Positions 25,102 through 33,821 of a stretch of 64,000 nt of DNA are shown piece by piece. The stretch is taken from the NCBI GenBank assembly GCA_004028775.1, contig RXGA01000002.1, positions 124,001 through 188,000 on the forward strand, read 5' to 3'. The position numbers and the translations under genes were made by a program. How positions within the stretch are numbered: position 1 is the stretch's first letter; the number at the start of each line of letters is the position of its first letter. The notes beneath the pieces are model-generated. The model worked only from the letters and a program-made list of their open reading frames with translations, ran no database searches and was not told the DNA's origin. This stretch comes from Candidatus Methanosuratincola subterraneus. Its GTDB lineage: Archaea > Thermoproteota > Methanomethylicia > Methanomethylicales > Methanomethylicaceae.

Positions 25102-26667
25102 TCAGTCAGCCCCCAGCATCAACCTCGAGAGCCTTTCAACATCCAAGTTCTCTGGCATGAACTCGCCCACGATCTTGCCGCCGAAGATCACGCATATCCT
25201 GTCGCTCAACTTCATTATCTCGTCAAGGTCTGAGGAGACCAACAGGATCCCAACTCCCATCGACCTCAATTCAACTAGCTTTTGGTGCACAGCCTCTGAC
25301 GCCTTTATGTCCAGGCCAGCAGTCGGCTGCTCAGCTATGAGGACAAGTCCGCCATTTGAGAGCTCCCTTGCAACTATAAGCTTCTGTATGTTACCGCCTG
25401 AGAGGTTCTCGACAGAAGTGCACGGGTCAGAAGCCTTTATAGAGAACTTCGATATCAGGCTCTCTGCATTCTTGACCATCGATCTTCTGTCAATTATCTT
25501 GCTCTTGCTCATCGGCGGCTTCTCGATGCACTTTAGGGCCAAGTTTTCGTGGACGCCCATTGTGAGCACCACGCCCCTATGCATCCTGTCCTCAGGTATG
25601 TAGGAGATGCCCTTCTCGATTATGAAACGTGTCGGTTTATTCGTGATGTCTTGGGACAAAAGCTTGACCGCCCCTGACTCGACCTTCCTTAGGCCGGTTA
25701 TAGCTTCCACCAGTTCCTTCTGACCGTTGCCTGCCACGCCCGCGATCCCGACGATCTCACCGGACCTGACCGTCAAGTTCAGGCCGTCGACCGCAATCCG
25801 CCCGCGGTCATCTTTCACCTTGAGGGACTCAACTTTAAGAATAATATCCCCCGGGGTGCCGCGCACCAGCGTTGGGGCTGGAAGCATGCCCTCAACCACA
25901 AGCGACGCCAAGAGGGCCTCATTGGCATCTGAGGTCGGGATAGTCCTGATCACCCTCCCGCCCCGGAGGACAGTTATCCGGTCACTTATCTGGAGAGCCT
26001 CTTTCATCTTGTGGGTGATTAGCACAACTGTCTTTCCGGACGATTTTAGATTCATTATCATCTTGAAGAAGGAATCAACTTCGATCGGAGTCAAGACCGA
26101 AGTAGGCTCGTCGAGTATCAGGATTCTAACGTCCTGGCAGAGGAGGCGGAGGATCTCGACTAGCTGCCTCTTGCCAACGGGCAGGCTCTCGATCTTCGAT
26201 TCTGGGTCTATCTCGAGCCCCATATCCTTCGAGACAGCAGCTATCTTCTCGTCAACTTTTTTCAGATCCAGCCAGGGTGAAGTTGCAAGGACCAGGGCAA
26301 TGTTCTCCCGCACAGTGAACTCAGGGATGAGCGTGAAGTGCTGGTGCACCATGCCTATCCCGAGCCGGGACGCGTCCCTAGGATCCCTTATCTTCACCGG
26401 CTTCCCGTCAATGAAAATCTCCCCCTTGTCCGGTTTCAGGATCCCGGAGATTATCCTCATCAAGGTCGTCTTCCCGGCCCCGTTCTCACCAAGTATGGCA
26501 TGGACCTCGCCCCTCAATATTCCCAAGGTCACATCCTGGTTTGCCACGGTGCCGTTCGGGAATGTCTTGGATATGTTCTTTAGGAATATGGCATACTCCT
26601 CATTCTGAGGCGTTGAGTTGACCTCTCTTTTCTCAAAAAAAGGGGAAGAAAGTGGCGTGATTGCCAC
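25102..26667 (-). CDS. BMP-type ABC transporter ATP-binding protein (two ABC domains)
   Basis: A 521-residue protein with two fused ATPase domains. The first has Walker A GENGAGKTT, a signature degenerate to LPVGKRQLVE, and Walker B ILILDEPTS; the second has a weakened Walker A (GVAGNGQKE) but a proper signature LSGGNIQK and AEQPTAGLD. That asymmetry is normal for sugar and nucleoside importers of this class (YufO/NupO, RbsA-like). The start is GTG 26667, 3 bases after the binding-protein stop. No other start is available in frame before the Walker A. Confidence 0.92.
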   Translation of the reverse strand: MAITPLSSPFFEKREVNSTPQNEEYAIFLKNISKTFPNGTVANQDVTLGILRGEVHAILGENGAGKTTLMRIISGILKPDKGEIFIDGKPVKIRDPRDASRLGIGMVHQHFTLIPEFTVRENIALVLATSPWLDLKKVDEKIAAVSKDMGLEIDPESKIESLPVGKRQLVEILRLLCQDVRILILDEPTSVLTPIEVDSFFKMIMNLKSSGKTVVLITHKMKEALQISDRITVLRGGRVIRTIPTSDANEALLASLVVEGMLPAPTLVRGTPGDIILKVESLKVKDDRGRIAVDGLNLTVRSGEIVGIAGVAGNGQKELVEAITGLRKVESGAVKLLSQDITNKPTRFIIEKGISYIPEDRMHRGVVLTMGVHENLALKCIEKPPMSKSKIIDRRSMVKNAESLISKFSIKASDPCTSVENLSGGNIQKLIVARELSNGGLVLIAEQPTAGLDIKASEAVHQKLVELRSMGVGILLVSSDLDEIMKLSDRICVIFGGKIVGEFMPENLDVERLSRLMLGAD

Positions 26668-26670
26668 CCC

Positions 26671-27675
26671 TTATGGGCTCGGTGGACCGAAGTTGAGAGG
26701 AACTACCACTGAACCATTGATTATCTTCTGCACGAGGGTGTCGCTGTATGCCTTGGCCTCAGGGAATTTGGCAGCGTTGACCGGGTTCCAGACGAACTTC
26801 GATGTGCCCTTGCTCATTGAGGCGATGTAATCCCCAGGGATGAAAGTTCCATTCTGGGCGCGCTGTATGAGCTCCTTTACCATCGGGTAGGTGTCCCACA
26901 CTACGCTCCCGATCACAGCATCAGAAGCATTGTTCTGATCCACGATGTTGCCGAAAGCGTAGGCAATTATCTTGCCATTGCTGTCCTTGCAGGCCTCGAA
27001 GACACCGTATCTCTCGGAGTATATCACGTCAACGCCGGACTCGATAAGCCCAGCGGCAGCCTCCTTGGCCTTTGATGGTGCATACCAGTCATATATGTAG
27101 GATATGACGATGGTCACGTTTGGATTGACCGATTTGGCGCCTGCAATGAACCCGTTCAGCAGGTTGTCCACATCCCCGACTCCTGGGAACGCGGTTACGA
27201 TCCCTATCTTGCTAGTGTTGGTTATCTTAGCCGCGATTGCGCCAGCCACATAGGCGGCTTCCTGTATGTGATAGTCATAGAGGACCGTGTTGTTCCCGTA
27301 GTTCATGTTCATGCCTGAGCCCTGCGCGAAGAATACGCTCCTGTACTGGGCCGCGGTCGCGTTAGTCACAGGGTGGTAACTCCAGCTGTGCGGGAAGATC
27401 ATCTTGAAGCCTGCTGAGACATACTGCGTCATCACCATCGCAACGGTCGAGTCGCCAACGTTCTCGGAGTAGTTGTATACGATCCCAAGTTCATTCTTCG
27501 CCTTCAATAGCGACTGGTGGAGAGCCTGGTTCCATGGTTCCTCCAACGGGGAGATGTAGATTGCGGCTACCTTGAACTGCTGAGGCTGCGGACTCAGAGT
27601 TGTCGTGTAATAGTAAGCTCCTGCGATCACTATGATTGCCACAACAACCAAACCTATTATGTACGAGGTTTTCAT
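26671..27675 (-). CDS. BMP-family substrate-binding protein, membrane-anchored
   Basis: A 334-residue periplasmic-type binding protein of the BMP/PnrA family. Residues 5-25 form an uncleaved membrane anchor without a lipobox cysteine, followed by a Thr/Pro linker and the binding lobes (VAAIYISPLEEPWNQ, FAQGSGMN, KIGIVTAFPGVGDVDNLLNGF). A Trp-rich loop near DWYAPSKAKE lies where nucleoside binders have aromatic ligand contacts. First gene of the transporter operon; a TATA-like A/T-rich stretch lies upstream. The ligand might be a nucleoside or another methylated or nitrogenous compound linked to the neighbouring methyltransferases. Confidence 0.85.
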   Translation of the reverse strand: MKTSYIIGLVVVAIIVIAGAYYYTTTLSPQPQQFKVAAIYISPLEEPWNQALHQSLLKAKNELGIVYNYSENVGDSTVAMVMTQYVSAGFKMIFPHSWSYHPVTNATAAQYRSVFFAQGSGMNMNYGNNTVLYDYHIQEAAYVAGAIAAKITNTSKIGIVTAFPGVGDVDNLLNGFIAGAKSVNPNVTIVISYIYDWYAPSKAKEAAAGLIESGVDVIYSERYGVFEACKDSNGKIIAYAFGNIVDQNNASDAVIGSVVWDTYPMVKELIQRAQNGTFIPGDYIASMSKGTSKFVWNPVNAAKFPEAKAYSDTLVQKIINGSVVVPLNFGPPSP

Positions 27676-27767
27676 AAATCAATACCCCATAGCCAACTCT
27701 AACTTTTATTAGGGCATATAAAAATTTTTTTTAAATGAAAGAATCAATTACCATGAACTAGTAAATT

Positions 27768-28517
27768 TCAGAGAGTTATCCTGTAGAAGCTCAATGCATT
27801 TGCGGAGGTGGCCTCAACGACCTTCTCAAGCGGGATCCTCTTAATTTCAGCTACCTTCCTCGCAGAGTGGATCAAGTTTGCAGGCTCGTTTCGCTCACCC
27901 CTGACAGGCGAGAGGACAGGAGAGTCGGTCTCAAGCATCAACGATTCGATCGGCAAAAGGCGGGCTAGCTTCTGCTTCTGATCCGAATGCACCACCGAAG
28001 TTGGTATGGAGAAGAAATATCCCTTTTTTGCCGCAGCCAAGGCGTCCCCGACCTTCCCGTCGAAGGCATGCATAAGGACCCTTTCTGCTCCTTCCGAGTA
28101 CAGCACCTCCAATGCCTTCCGCCCGGCGCTTCTCGAATGGATCACCAAGGGCTTGTCCATCGAGATGGCGTCCCTTATGCACTCCCTGAAATGCCGCTCC
28201 TGGATTTCCATGAGAGGCGCATCCCTGACGTAGAAGTGATCCAGACCGACCTCCCCAACTCCCACTATAGGGGAAGCTTTCAGCGCTGACCTGAATTCGC
28301 TGAGCTTTTCTTCAGATAGGAGTGCAGGATCCAGGCCAACGGTAAGAAACACATAGCCGCCATACTGCTCGATTATGCTCTTCGCTTTTGGCAGATCCGC
28401 AGGGTCTGTTATCGAAGTCACAACTGCGGCAACTCCTGCAGCCTTTGCCCTCCTTATCACTTCAGGGAGGTCGCTGAAAGCAGGATCAGTCAGGTGGGCA
28501 TGTACGTCTATCAACAT
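27768..28517 (-). CDS. TatD-family metal-dependent deoxyribonuclease
   Basis: A 249-residue TIM-barrel hydrolase starting MLIDVHAHL (the first HxH metal pair). Further ligands appear in GVGEVGLDHFYVRD (Glu), VIHSRSAGRKA (His), MHAFDGKV (His) and LETDSPVLSP (Asp). These match TatD nucleases, which trim DNA 3' ends. Length is normal. It follows the proteasome alpha gene on the same strand at about 110 bases. Confidence 0.9.
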   Translation of the reverse strand: MLIDVHAHLTDPAFSDLPEVIRRAKAAGVAAVVTSITDPADLPKAKSIIEQYGGYVFLTVGLDPALLSEEKLSEFRSALKASPIVGVGEVGLDHFYVRDAPLMEIQERHFRECIRDAISMDKPLVIHSRSAGRKALEVLYSEGAERVLMHAFDGKVGDALAAAKKGYFFSIPTSVVHSDQKQKLARLLPIESLMLETDSPVLSPVRGERNEPANLIHSARKVAEIKRIPLEKVVEATSANALSFYRITL

Positions 28518-28628
28518 CTACACCATTACAGAAAAGCAGCCGGGTGCAATAAAAGACCTTTTGTGGATCGGATGCCATCGATGCCAATGCAATTGAAACA
28601 AAAAAAAGGAGAAGGAAATTCCAAACGG

Positions 28629-29309
28629 CTACTCCTTGGATTCGAGGGCATCCCTCAGGCACATCTTCTTGAAGGACATGCCCTTCGCAATGCCGACCTC
28701 AACAGGGCTCTCGCCGTCCTCGGCGCTCGAGAGCGCCTTCACAGCCAGGTTGATCGCATCCTTCATGCCGATATCGGGCCTGTACTCGCCCCTCAGCAAT
28801 GAGATTGCAGCCTCGCTGTTCTTTCCTATGGCAAGGGCTTTCCCGCTGAGCAGCAGACCCCTGGTGTCAAGCTGGAATATGTGGTTGCCTATTCGGTCAG
28901 ATCCCATTACTATGAGAGAGGCGCCAAGAGGCCTCACGTTGCCGTATCGGGTGAACTGGTACATGAATTGCCCCAGCTGGTTAACAAGCGTCTTCACGTC
29001 TATAGGATCCTCGAAGACAAGCCTGTGGCGCTGAGCTTCGATCCTGGCCTGATCGACCAGCAGCTGTATGTCACCCGTGAAACCCGCACCAGCGATCCCT
29101 ATGTTCTCGTCTACCATGTGTATCTTCTCCATTGGATCCAGGAGCGGATCAGGCTCTTTCGTCCGCGCCACCATCACTGCAAATCCTTTACCACGCACCG
29201 CGACCACGGGCGAACCATATTTTGCCGCTTCGGCTGCGTACTCTACCTGGACCAAGCGCCCATCAGGGGTATACATCATGTAAGCCCCTTCAGATCCCCT
29301 TGGCAACAT
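28629..29309 (-). CDS. psmA: 20S proteasome alpha subunit
   Basis: A 226-residue alpha subunit forming the outer, gate-bearing rings of the proteasome. The alpha signature is clear (YTPDGRLVQVEYAAEA), followed by KIHMVDENIGIAGAGFTGD, QARIEAQRHRL and YGNVRPLGASLIVMG. The N-terminus before the signature is slightly shorter than in most archaeal alpha subunits. There is no catalytic Thr. The ATG immediately follows the beta-subunit stop, with no intervening bases, so the two are coupled and probably made in fixed ratio. Confidence 0.92.
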   Translation of the reverse strand: MLPRGSEGAYMMYTPDGRLVQVEYAAEAAKYGSPVVAVRGKGFAVMVARTKEPDPLLDPMEKIHMVDENIGIAGAGFTGDIQLLVDQARIEAQRHRLVFEDPIDVKTLVNQLGQFMYQFTRYGNVRPLGASLIVMGSDRIGNHIFQLDTRGLLLSGKALAIGKNSEAAISLLRGEYRPDIGMKDAINLAVKALSSAEDGESPVEVGIAKGMSFKKMCLRDALESKE

Positions 29310-29900
29310 CTATGCAGCACCCCCTGCATCCAGAAACTCCGAACCCTTCTCCGTAATTACCATGAGCTGGACGCCATTTCCAGATCCGGGATCCCTCTCC
29401 ATCGCAGACCTAACCGCCCTCTTCGCGATCTCAGCTCCTTCCTTGACAGTGAGCCCCTCCCTGTATGACGCCTCGAGCACGCCATAAGCCATCGGTGAGC
29501 CGGATCCCGAGGAGGTGAACATCTCATCTGTCACTGCGCCGCTGATGTCTGCCTCAAAGACATTCGGACCGGTCTCGTCAACCCCAGCCACCAGTAGCTC
29601 TGTGATGTACGGGGCATAGTTACGCATGCCCGAGTAGAGCATGTTTGAAAGCAGTTTTGCAACCTCCTTGACAGTGAGGGGGAAACCCCGGTTGAATTCC
29701 ATGAGTTTGGCCTCGGCTTTAACCAGGTTGACCAGGTAATTGGCATCTGACAGCTGCCCAGCTATCGCCACCGCCTTCCGGCCATCTATAGGGTATATCT
29801 TTTTGACGGCCTTCGACCCGATCATGCCGCCCTTGCTGGCGCGCCTGTCGGAGGCGAGCACAACGCCGTCCACGCACCTAATTGCTACGATTGTTGTCAT
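29310..29900 (-). CDS. psmB: 20S proteasome beta subunit (catalytic)
   Basis: A 196-residue catalytic beta subunit. Starting at ATG 29900 it begins MTTIVAIRCVDG, so removal of Met alone exposes catalytic Thr1. Asp17 (in ASDRRAS) and Lys33 (in VKKIY) fall at the expected positions, and SGSGSPMAYG and RDPGSGNG supply the Ser/Asp cluster. A GTG at 29924 would add an eight-residue propeptide, but a TATA-like box at about 29932-29940 places transcription nearer 29911, favouring the short form. It is first in the beta-alpha operon. Confidence 0.93.
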   Translation of the reverse strand: MTTIVAIRCVDGVVLASDRRASKGGMIGSKAVKKIYPIDGRKAVAIAGQLSDANYLVNLVKAEAKLMEFNRGFPLTVKEVAKLLSNMLYSGMRNYAPYITELLVAGVDETGPNVFEADISGAVTDEMFTSSGSGSPMAYGVLEASYREGLTVKEGAEIAKRAVRSAMERDPGSGNGVQLMVITEKGSEFLDAGGAA

Positions 29901-29996
29901 GACGACCACATGGATAATTTGCACGAAGGGGAATCTTATAGACTAGATTCCCCCAAACCAAGTCACGCCATGGCTAGGCTAGGTGGAAAGGATTGC

Positions 29997-30551
29997 TCAA
30001 TTCTCCTGGCTTTTGCGCCTGCCATAGATGGCGTTCACCATCTTAACGAAAAGCCGCGAAGCCATCTCCCTCGCCCTTGGTTCTTCGTTGGGCGAGAATG
30101 ATTCGAGGATTACCTCGAGCGCATCGTTACTGACTTTAAGACCCACTTGTACGTCGCCATCCTCGCTGACCCACTTGAGGGTTCTCGAGGCGCCTTCTGA
30201 TGAGGCGCCAAGCCAACGCATTCCGCCGAACCAACGCCCCTTGAGCTGGCTCTCAACATATTGCAAATCGGTTCCGGGCGGCATGTAAGAGGTCCCCACC
30301 ACAATCCTTCTGGATCCAGAACCCAAGCGCCCTGCTGCTTTCTTTCCTTTGGGGGTTATGAGGTAACCGTCGTTATCCTTCAGGATATACCCCTGAGAGT
30401 GAAGCCGGCTGAGACCCCTCGACAGCCTCTCCTGATGGACCTTGAGTGCCCTCTTCATGCCCTGGAAACTGAACCTTGTCTGCGAGTCGGAAGCCATCAG
30501 CTGCAATACCCTATCCTCGACGTCGCCAAGCTCTGCATGATTGCCCACCAC
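29997..30551 (-). CDS. Winged-helix protein with C-terminal alpha/beta domain
   Basis: A 184-residue protein. Residues 10-75 form a winged helix (DVEDRVLQLMASD, HQERLSRGLSRLHSQGYILK, GYLITPKGKKAAG). The C-terminal half is alpha/beta with conserved-looking tryptophans (RWFGGMRWLG, TLKWVSEDGDVQVGL) and may bind a ligand or partner. The start is one of two adjacent GTG codons at 30551 or 30548. It is divergent from the MBL-fold hydrolase gene across A/T-rich DNA with direct repeats. Confidence 0.6.
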   Translation of the reverse strand: MVGNHAELGDVEDRVLQLMASDSQTRFSFQGMKRALKVHQERLSRGLSRLHSQGYILKDNDGYLITPKGKKAAGRLGSGSRRIVVGTSYMPPGTDLQYVESQLKGRWFGGMRWLGASSEGASRTLKWVSEDGDVQVGLKVSNDALEVILESFSPNEEPRAREMASRLFVKMVNAIYGRRKSQEN

Positions 30552-30578
30552 AACAGCCCCCTAAAATATATTTCTTTG

Positions 30579-30603
30579 CGTTATATTTTTCTCCGTTATA
30601 TTT
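30579..30603. promoter_or_regulatory. Direct repeat CGTTATATTT twice in a divergent promoter region
   Basis: CGTTATATTT occurs at 30579-30588 and 30594-30603, 15 bases apart start to start, between a regulator gene and an MBL-hydrolase gene. The second copy could serve as the TATA box for the rightward gene. The repeats may be an operator for the winged-helix protein, but no experiment or comparison supports that here. Confidence 0.3.
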
Positions 30604-30698
30604 AGGCTTTTTGCATATTCAGAGCGGTGGCTGATCGCGGAATAGAGGGAAACCAAAAAAAGAAATACCCTTGCGTGTTGAATTCCATTGTGGATGAG

Positions 30699-31619
30699 AT
30701 GAAAATCACCCAGATAAAGGTCCCTTTCCCTAGCGAGTACGGGAGCGGCAGGAGCACGAATGCCTATTTACTGGAGGGGGAGGCCAAGATCCTCGTTGAT
30801 TCTGGGCTCGACAGCGAGGAGAACAGGAGGTTCATACGCAAGACGCTCGAGAAGGCAGGGGCGTGGGATCTTGATGTAATACTGCTCACGCACGGTCACC
30901 TCGATCACTTCAGCCTCGGAGCGTATCTCCAACAGGAGACAGGGGCAGCCCTCATGGTTCACGAGGCAGACGCGGGCATGCTGTCAGACTACAGCAGCCA
31001 CTCTTCAAAATGGTTCGAAGAGGCGTACGAGCATGCCGTGGAGGGAGGCTTTGATCCAAGTGTCCTCGGGGAGGCAAGGATCAAGCTGATTACCGGAGCC
31101 TCAATTCTCACGAGATCCGCAGTCTATGAAACGTTTACAGAGACAAGCCTTGCAGGAGGCACTGTAAGGACATTGCACTTGCCTGGGCACACCGAAGGTA
31201 GTGTCGGCGTGGTCGCAGGCGAGGCGGTCTTCTGCGGCGACGCAGCGATCGAAGGAAGCACCGCTGTGACGGACCTTAAGGAGGAGTTCAATTCACTGGA
31301 GAAGCTCAAGGTCTTCAAATTCATTTACCCCGGGCACGAGAGGGCCCCCCTAGCAAGGGCAGACATCGAGGCGTTGGAGTCCCACTTTGTTTCAAGGCTG
31401 GAGGAGGTCCTCCGCGTCACAAAAGGAGGGGCGACGCTCAAGGAAATTGTGATTTCACTCTACAGGGGGCTAGACCTGGCTCAGGCACCCTACAAGATCA
31501 TACTCCCAATAAACCAGGCGATTTCGTACCTGAAGTACCTAGAGGCCGAGGGGCACGTTGAGAAGAGGGGGAGGGGATGGTACTCATTCAGGGAGAGGCT
31601 TTCTTCACCGGTTTTGTAG
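30699..31619 (+). CDS. MBL-fold metallo-hydrolase with C-terminal winged-helix-like domain
   Basis: A 306-residue metallo-beta-lactamase-fold hydrolase, LACTB2/glyoxalase-II-like. Metal-binding motifs are in order: LTHGHLDHFS (HxHxDH), LPGHTEGSVG, FCGDAAI and YPGHERAPL. Residues about 240-300 form a small helical/winged domain (VEKRGRGWYSF) often seen in LACTB2-type proteins that act on RNA or thioesters. ATG 30699 begins the conserved MKITQIKVPF; a GTG at 30627 would add 24 poorly conserved residues. Its 3' end overlaps the convergent regulator gene by 15 bases. Confidence 0.82.
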   Translation: MKITQIKVPFPSEYGSGRSTNAYLLEGEAKILVDSGLDSEENRRFIRKTLEKAGAWDLDVILLTHGHLDHFSLGAYLQQETGAALMVHEADAGMLSDYSSHSSKWFEEAYEHAVEGGFDPSVLGEARIKLITGASILTRSAVYETFTETSLAGGTVRTLHLPGHTEGSVGVVAGEAVFCGDAAIEGSTAVTDLKEEFNSLEKLKVFKFIYPGHERAPLARADIEALESHFVSRLEEVLRVTKGGATLKEIVISLYRGLDLAQAPYKIILPINQAISYLKYLEAEGHVEKRGRGWYSFRERLSSPVL

Positions 31620-31967
31620 TATCTCCTCCATCCGCTCCCAGAGCAAGGAATTTTTCCTGATTATCTTGCAGAGTCCGCAGAATTCGTCGAAGAGAAGGTC
31701 GTCTTCGCTTTTCTTGCTCATCAGCTCTTCAGAGATCTTGGCAACTGCAGCCTTCACCTCAGGTATCGTTTCCAGCTCTGAGGCCATCTTGGCGCCGCGC
31801 TTTGACTTCAGGTAATGGCTGATTGCAGCCTGGGTAACGCCAAGCTTTGATGCAACCTCGGATTGAGAGATCTTGTACTTGCTCATCATGTCCTTAGCAA
31901 CCATCGACCTGAAGACCGGCAAAACGTATCTGGAAACGACCTCGCACGAAGGGCGCATGTCAGACAC
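31605..31967 (-). CDS. Helix-turn-helix transcriptional regulator
   Basis: A 120-residue protein with a helix-turn-helix at residues 33-55 (ISQSEVASKLGVTQAAISHY), resembling archaeal XRE-like predicted regulators of the COG2522 type. The C-terminus holds CGLC, a possible metal or redox pair, in a helical segment. ATG 31967 is clear. The 3' end overlaps the MBL gene on the other strand. Target unknown. Confidence 0.72.
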   Translation of the reverse strand: MSDMRPSCEVVSRYVLPVFRSMVAKDMMSKYKISQSEVASKLGVTQAAISHYLKSKRGAKMASELETIPEVKAAVAKISEELMSKKSEDDLLFDEFCGLCKIIRKNSLLWERMEEILQNR

Positions 31968-32015
31968 CTATGCCTACAAGATGGTATATATTTGTCGGAG
32001 GGCGGGCAATGCAGA

Positions 32016-33743
32016 TCATCCCCTGACGATCTTCAGCACGGCAGGTATCAGGAAAGACGCCGCAATGCATATCCCAACCAAGTAAGCTCCGAAGCCAAGC
32101 GAAACCACGCTAGGGCTGAGCGAGGTGAGGGGGATCAAGAAGTAATATACCCAACCGAAGGTGAAGAGCAATGCCAGACCGCCTAGCCAGATCCGGGCAG
32201 CAAAGGCAAGCAATGAACCAAACAGTCCCAATAAGAGAAGGGCGAAGGGCGCAAAGTGCAGCGCGTACCTGTCCCAGAGCTGCAGAAGGCTAACGGATGT
32301 CCTACCAGTGAAATCGATCCAAGGCAATGAGGTTGCGAATGCAGCAACGATCCAAATCAAGAGGCCAGCGATGAAGAGGAGTAAACTCGACGCATCCATC
32401 TCAATGCCAAGCACTTCTTCGCGCCAGTTAATGAAGAGCACTAGCATAACAGCAACCAAGAATGCCAAAGAAATTACAAATGCAGAAGGGACGACCGAGA
32501 TCTGGTAAACAGGGCTTGTGGAGACAATTGTTCCGTTAGACTTGATCCCTATGAAATAGCTGACAGCGGTAGGGAACAGGGGCATAGGCAACAGGTCCCC
32601 TTTGGACAAATCCTGCTCGACCCAGAGTGACCCCGGCAACCCATCCCTGTAGAAGACAGAAACATTCTCGGGATGGGGCACAACGATCCTTATAGAGGTG
32701 TAGAAATTGGCAGGCTCAGCGCTCGGAACAGGGACGGAAGGCAGCCTCTCGCTTGACCCTTTCAGGTAGTGGTCAAGCCATATCACTGATGACACCAGCC
32801 ATCTGTTGTCGGGCATTGCATGCCCAGTATTCGGCGCCAGGTTGATCGCCTTATCGCAGGGGATGATTGAATACGTCTTGTTGACTGCCTCGATGAAGAA
32901 GAACTCGTCATGGGTACCAATGAGGAGCAGGGTAGGCACACTCAAGTTTGCAGCATATGCCCTGCAGTCAAAGTATTTTATCAAGTCCATCACAGCCTGG
33001 TCATTGAAATTCGCCCCTGGAGGGACTATGAAGTTGGCGAAGCTTCCCCCCATAACGATCTCGTCAAAATAGCCGCTCGCTACAACAGGTATTGCTGCTT
33101 TCACCCGGCTATCGGTCGCGGCGACCAAATAAGTCGCCACCCCTCCCATCGAGGCCCCAGAGACGGCGATTGCGTCGGGGTTGACGTATGGGAGTTCCGA
33201 TATCGCAGTGATCGCCCTCCTGGCTGCGATCACGTTGTGGTAATAGTAGGCACTGTAAGGACCTCCGCTGAAGTCCACCGTGTTCTCAGGGGAGGAGGTT
33301 GGCCCGGAGGACAGCCCGCAGCCCGGCGAGTCCATGAGCACTACGACATAGCCATGGGATGAAAGCGCCCTGCCGTACTGGATCAGCTGCAAGTGGGAGC
33401 CGCCAGTTCCGTGAAGAAGCAGGACCGCCGGTAGGTCCTCACCGGGGGGCTTGAGTATCACAGCATGTATCCTTATCGCAGTGCCGTTGAAGAAATGGCT
33501 GTTGAAGAATGCATCATACTCATCCAGCACGACGCCCCCGACCGTCGTGTTCCCGATATAGCTCACGTTCATCTCCAACGGCGGGTATGTAGTCCCATTG
33601 TCCCAGAAAGTGGTGTTGAAGTTCTCAACCAAGCTCTTCGGGGATGAACGCCATGCATCCGAGGCGAGGAATGAAGAGAAGATGACGCCCACGAGGACGA
33701 GGAGCAAAACCTTAAGGACGACTGACTTGCTCATTGCTACCAT
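32016..33743 (-). CDS. Membrane-anchored alpha/beta hydrolase with C-terminal multi-helix domain
   Basis: A 575-residue protein. Residues 10-28 form an export signal or anchor, and 40-370 an extracellular alpha/beta hydrolase (dienelactone/acetyl-esterase-like) with oxyanion LLHGTGG, nucleophile elbow SGASMGG, acid GTHDEFF and base NTGHAMP. Many N-x-S/T sequons suggest glycosylation. Residues 420-575 contain about five membrane helices. The fusion of an exported esterase or peptidase to a polytopic domain is unusual. The start may be ATG 33743 or 33734. Substrate unknown. Confidence 0.75.
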   Translation of the reverse strand: MVAMSKSVVLKVLLLVLVGVIFSSFLASDAWRSSPKSLVENFNTTFWDNGTTYPPLEMNVSYIGNTTVGGVVLDEYDAFFNSHFFNGTAIRIHAVILKPPGEDLPAVLLLHGTGGSHLQLIQYGRALSSHGYVVVLMDSPGCGLSSGPTSSPENTVDFSGGPYSAYYYHNVIAARRAITAISELPYVNPDAIAVSGASMGGVATYLVAATDSRVKAAIPVVASGYFDEIVMGGSFANFIVPPGANFNDQAVMDLIKYFDCRAYAANLSVPTLLLIGTHDEFFFIEAVNKTYSIIPCDKAINLAPNTGHAMPDNRWLVSSVIWLDHYLKGSSERLPSVPVPSAEPANFYTSIRIVVPHPENVSVFYRDGLPGSLWVEQDLSKGDLLPMPLFPTAVSYFIGIKSNGTIVSTSPVYQISVVPSAFVISLAFLVAVMLVLFINWREEVLGIEMDASSLLLFIAGLLIWIVAAFATSLPWIDFTGRTSVSLLQLWDRYALHFAPFALLLLGLFGSLLAFAARIWLGGLALLFTFGWVYYFLIPLTSLSPSVVSLGFGAYLVGICIAASFLIPAVLKIVRG

Positions 33744-33821
33744 CTGACAATACCTATTGCAACACTACTCTTTTAAGATTTAAATTGCATTAATCTCTTT
33801 GGCATACTGGAGTGTTCAACT

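Noticed and set aside
28629-29309. Second proteasome beta subunit
   Set aside because: Carries the alpha-subunit signature YTPDGRLVQVEYA and no N-terminal catalytic Thr, so it is an alpha subunit.
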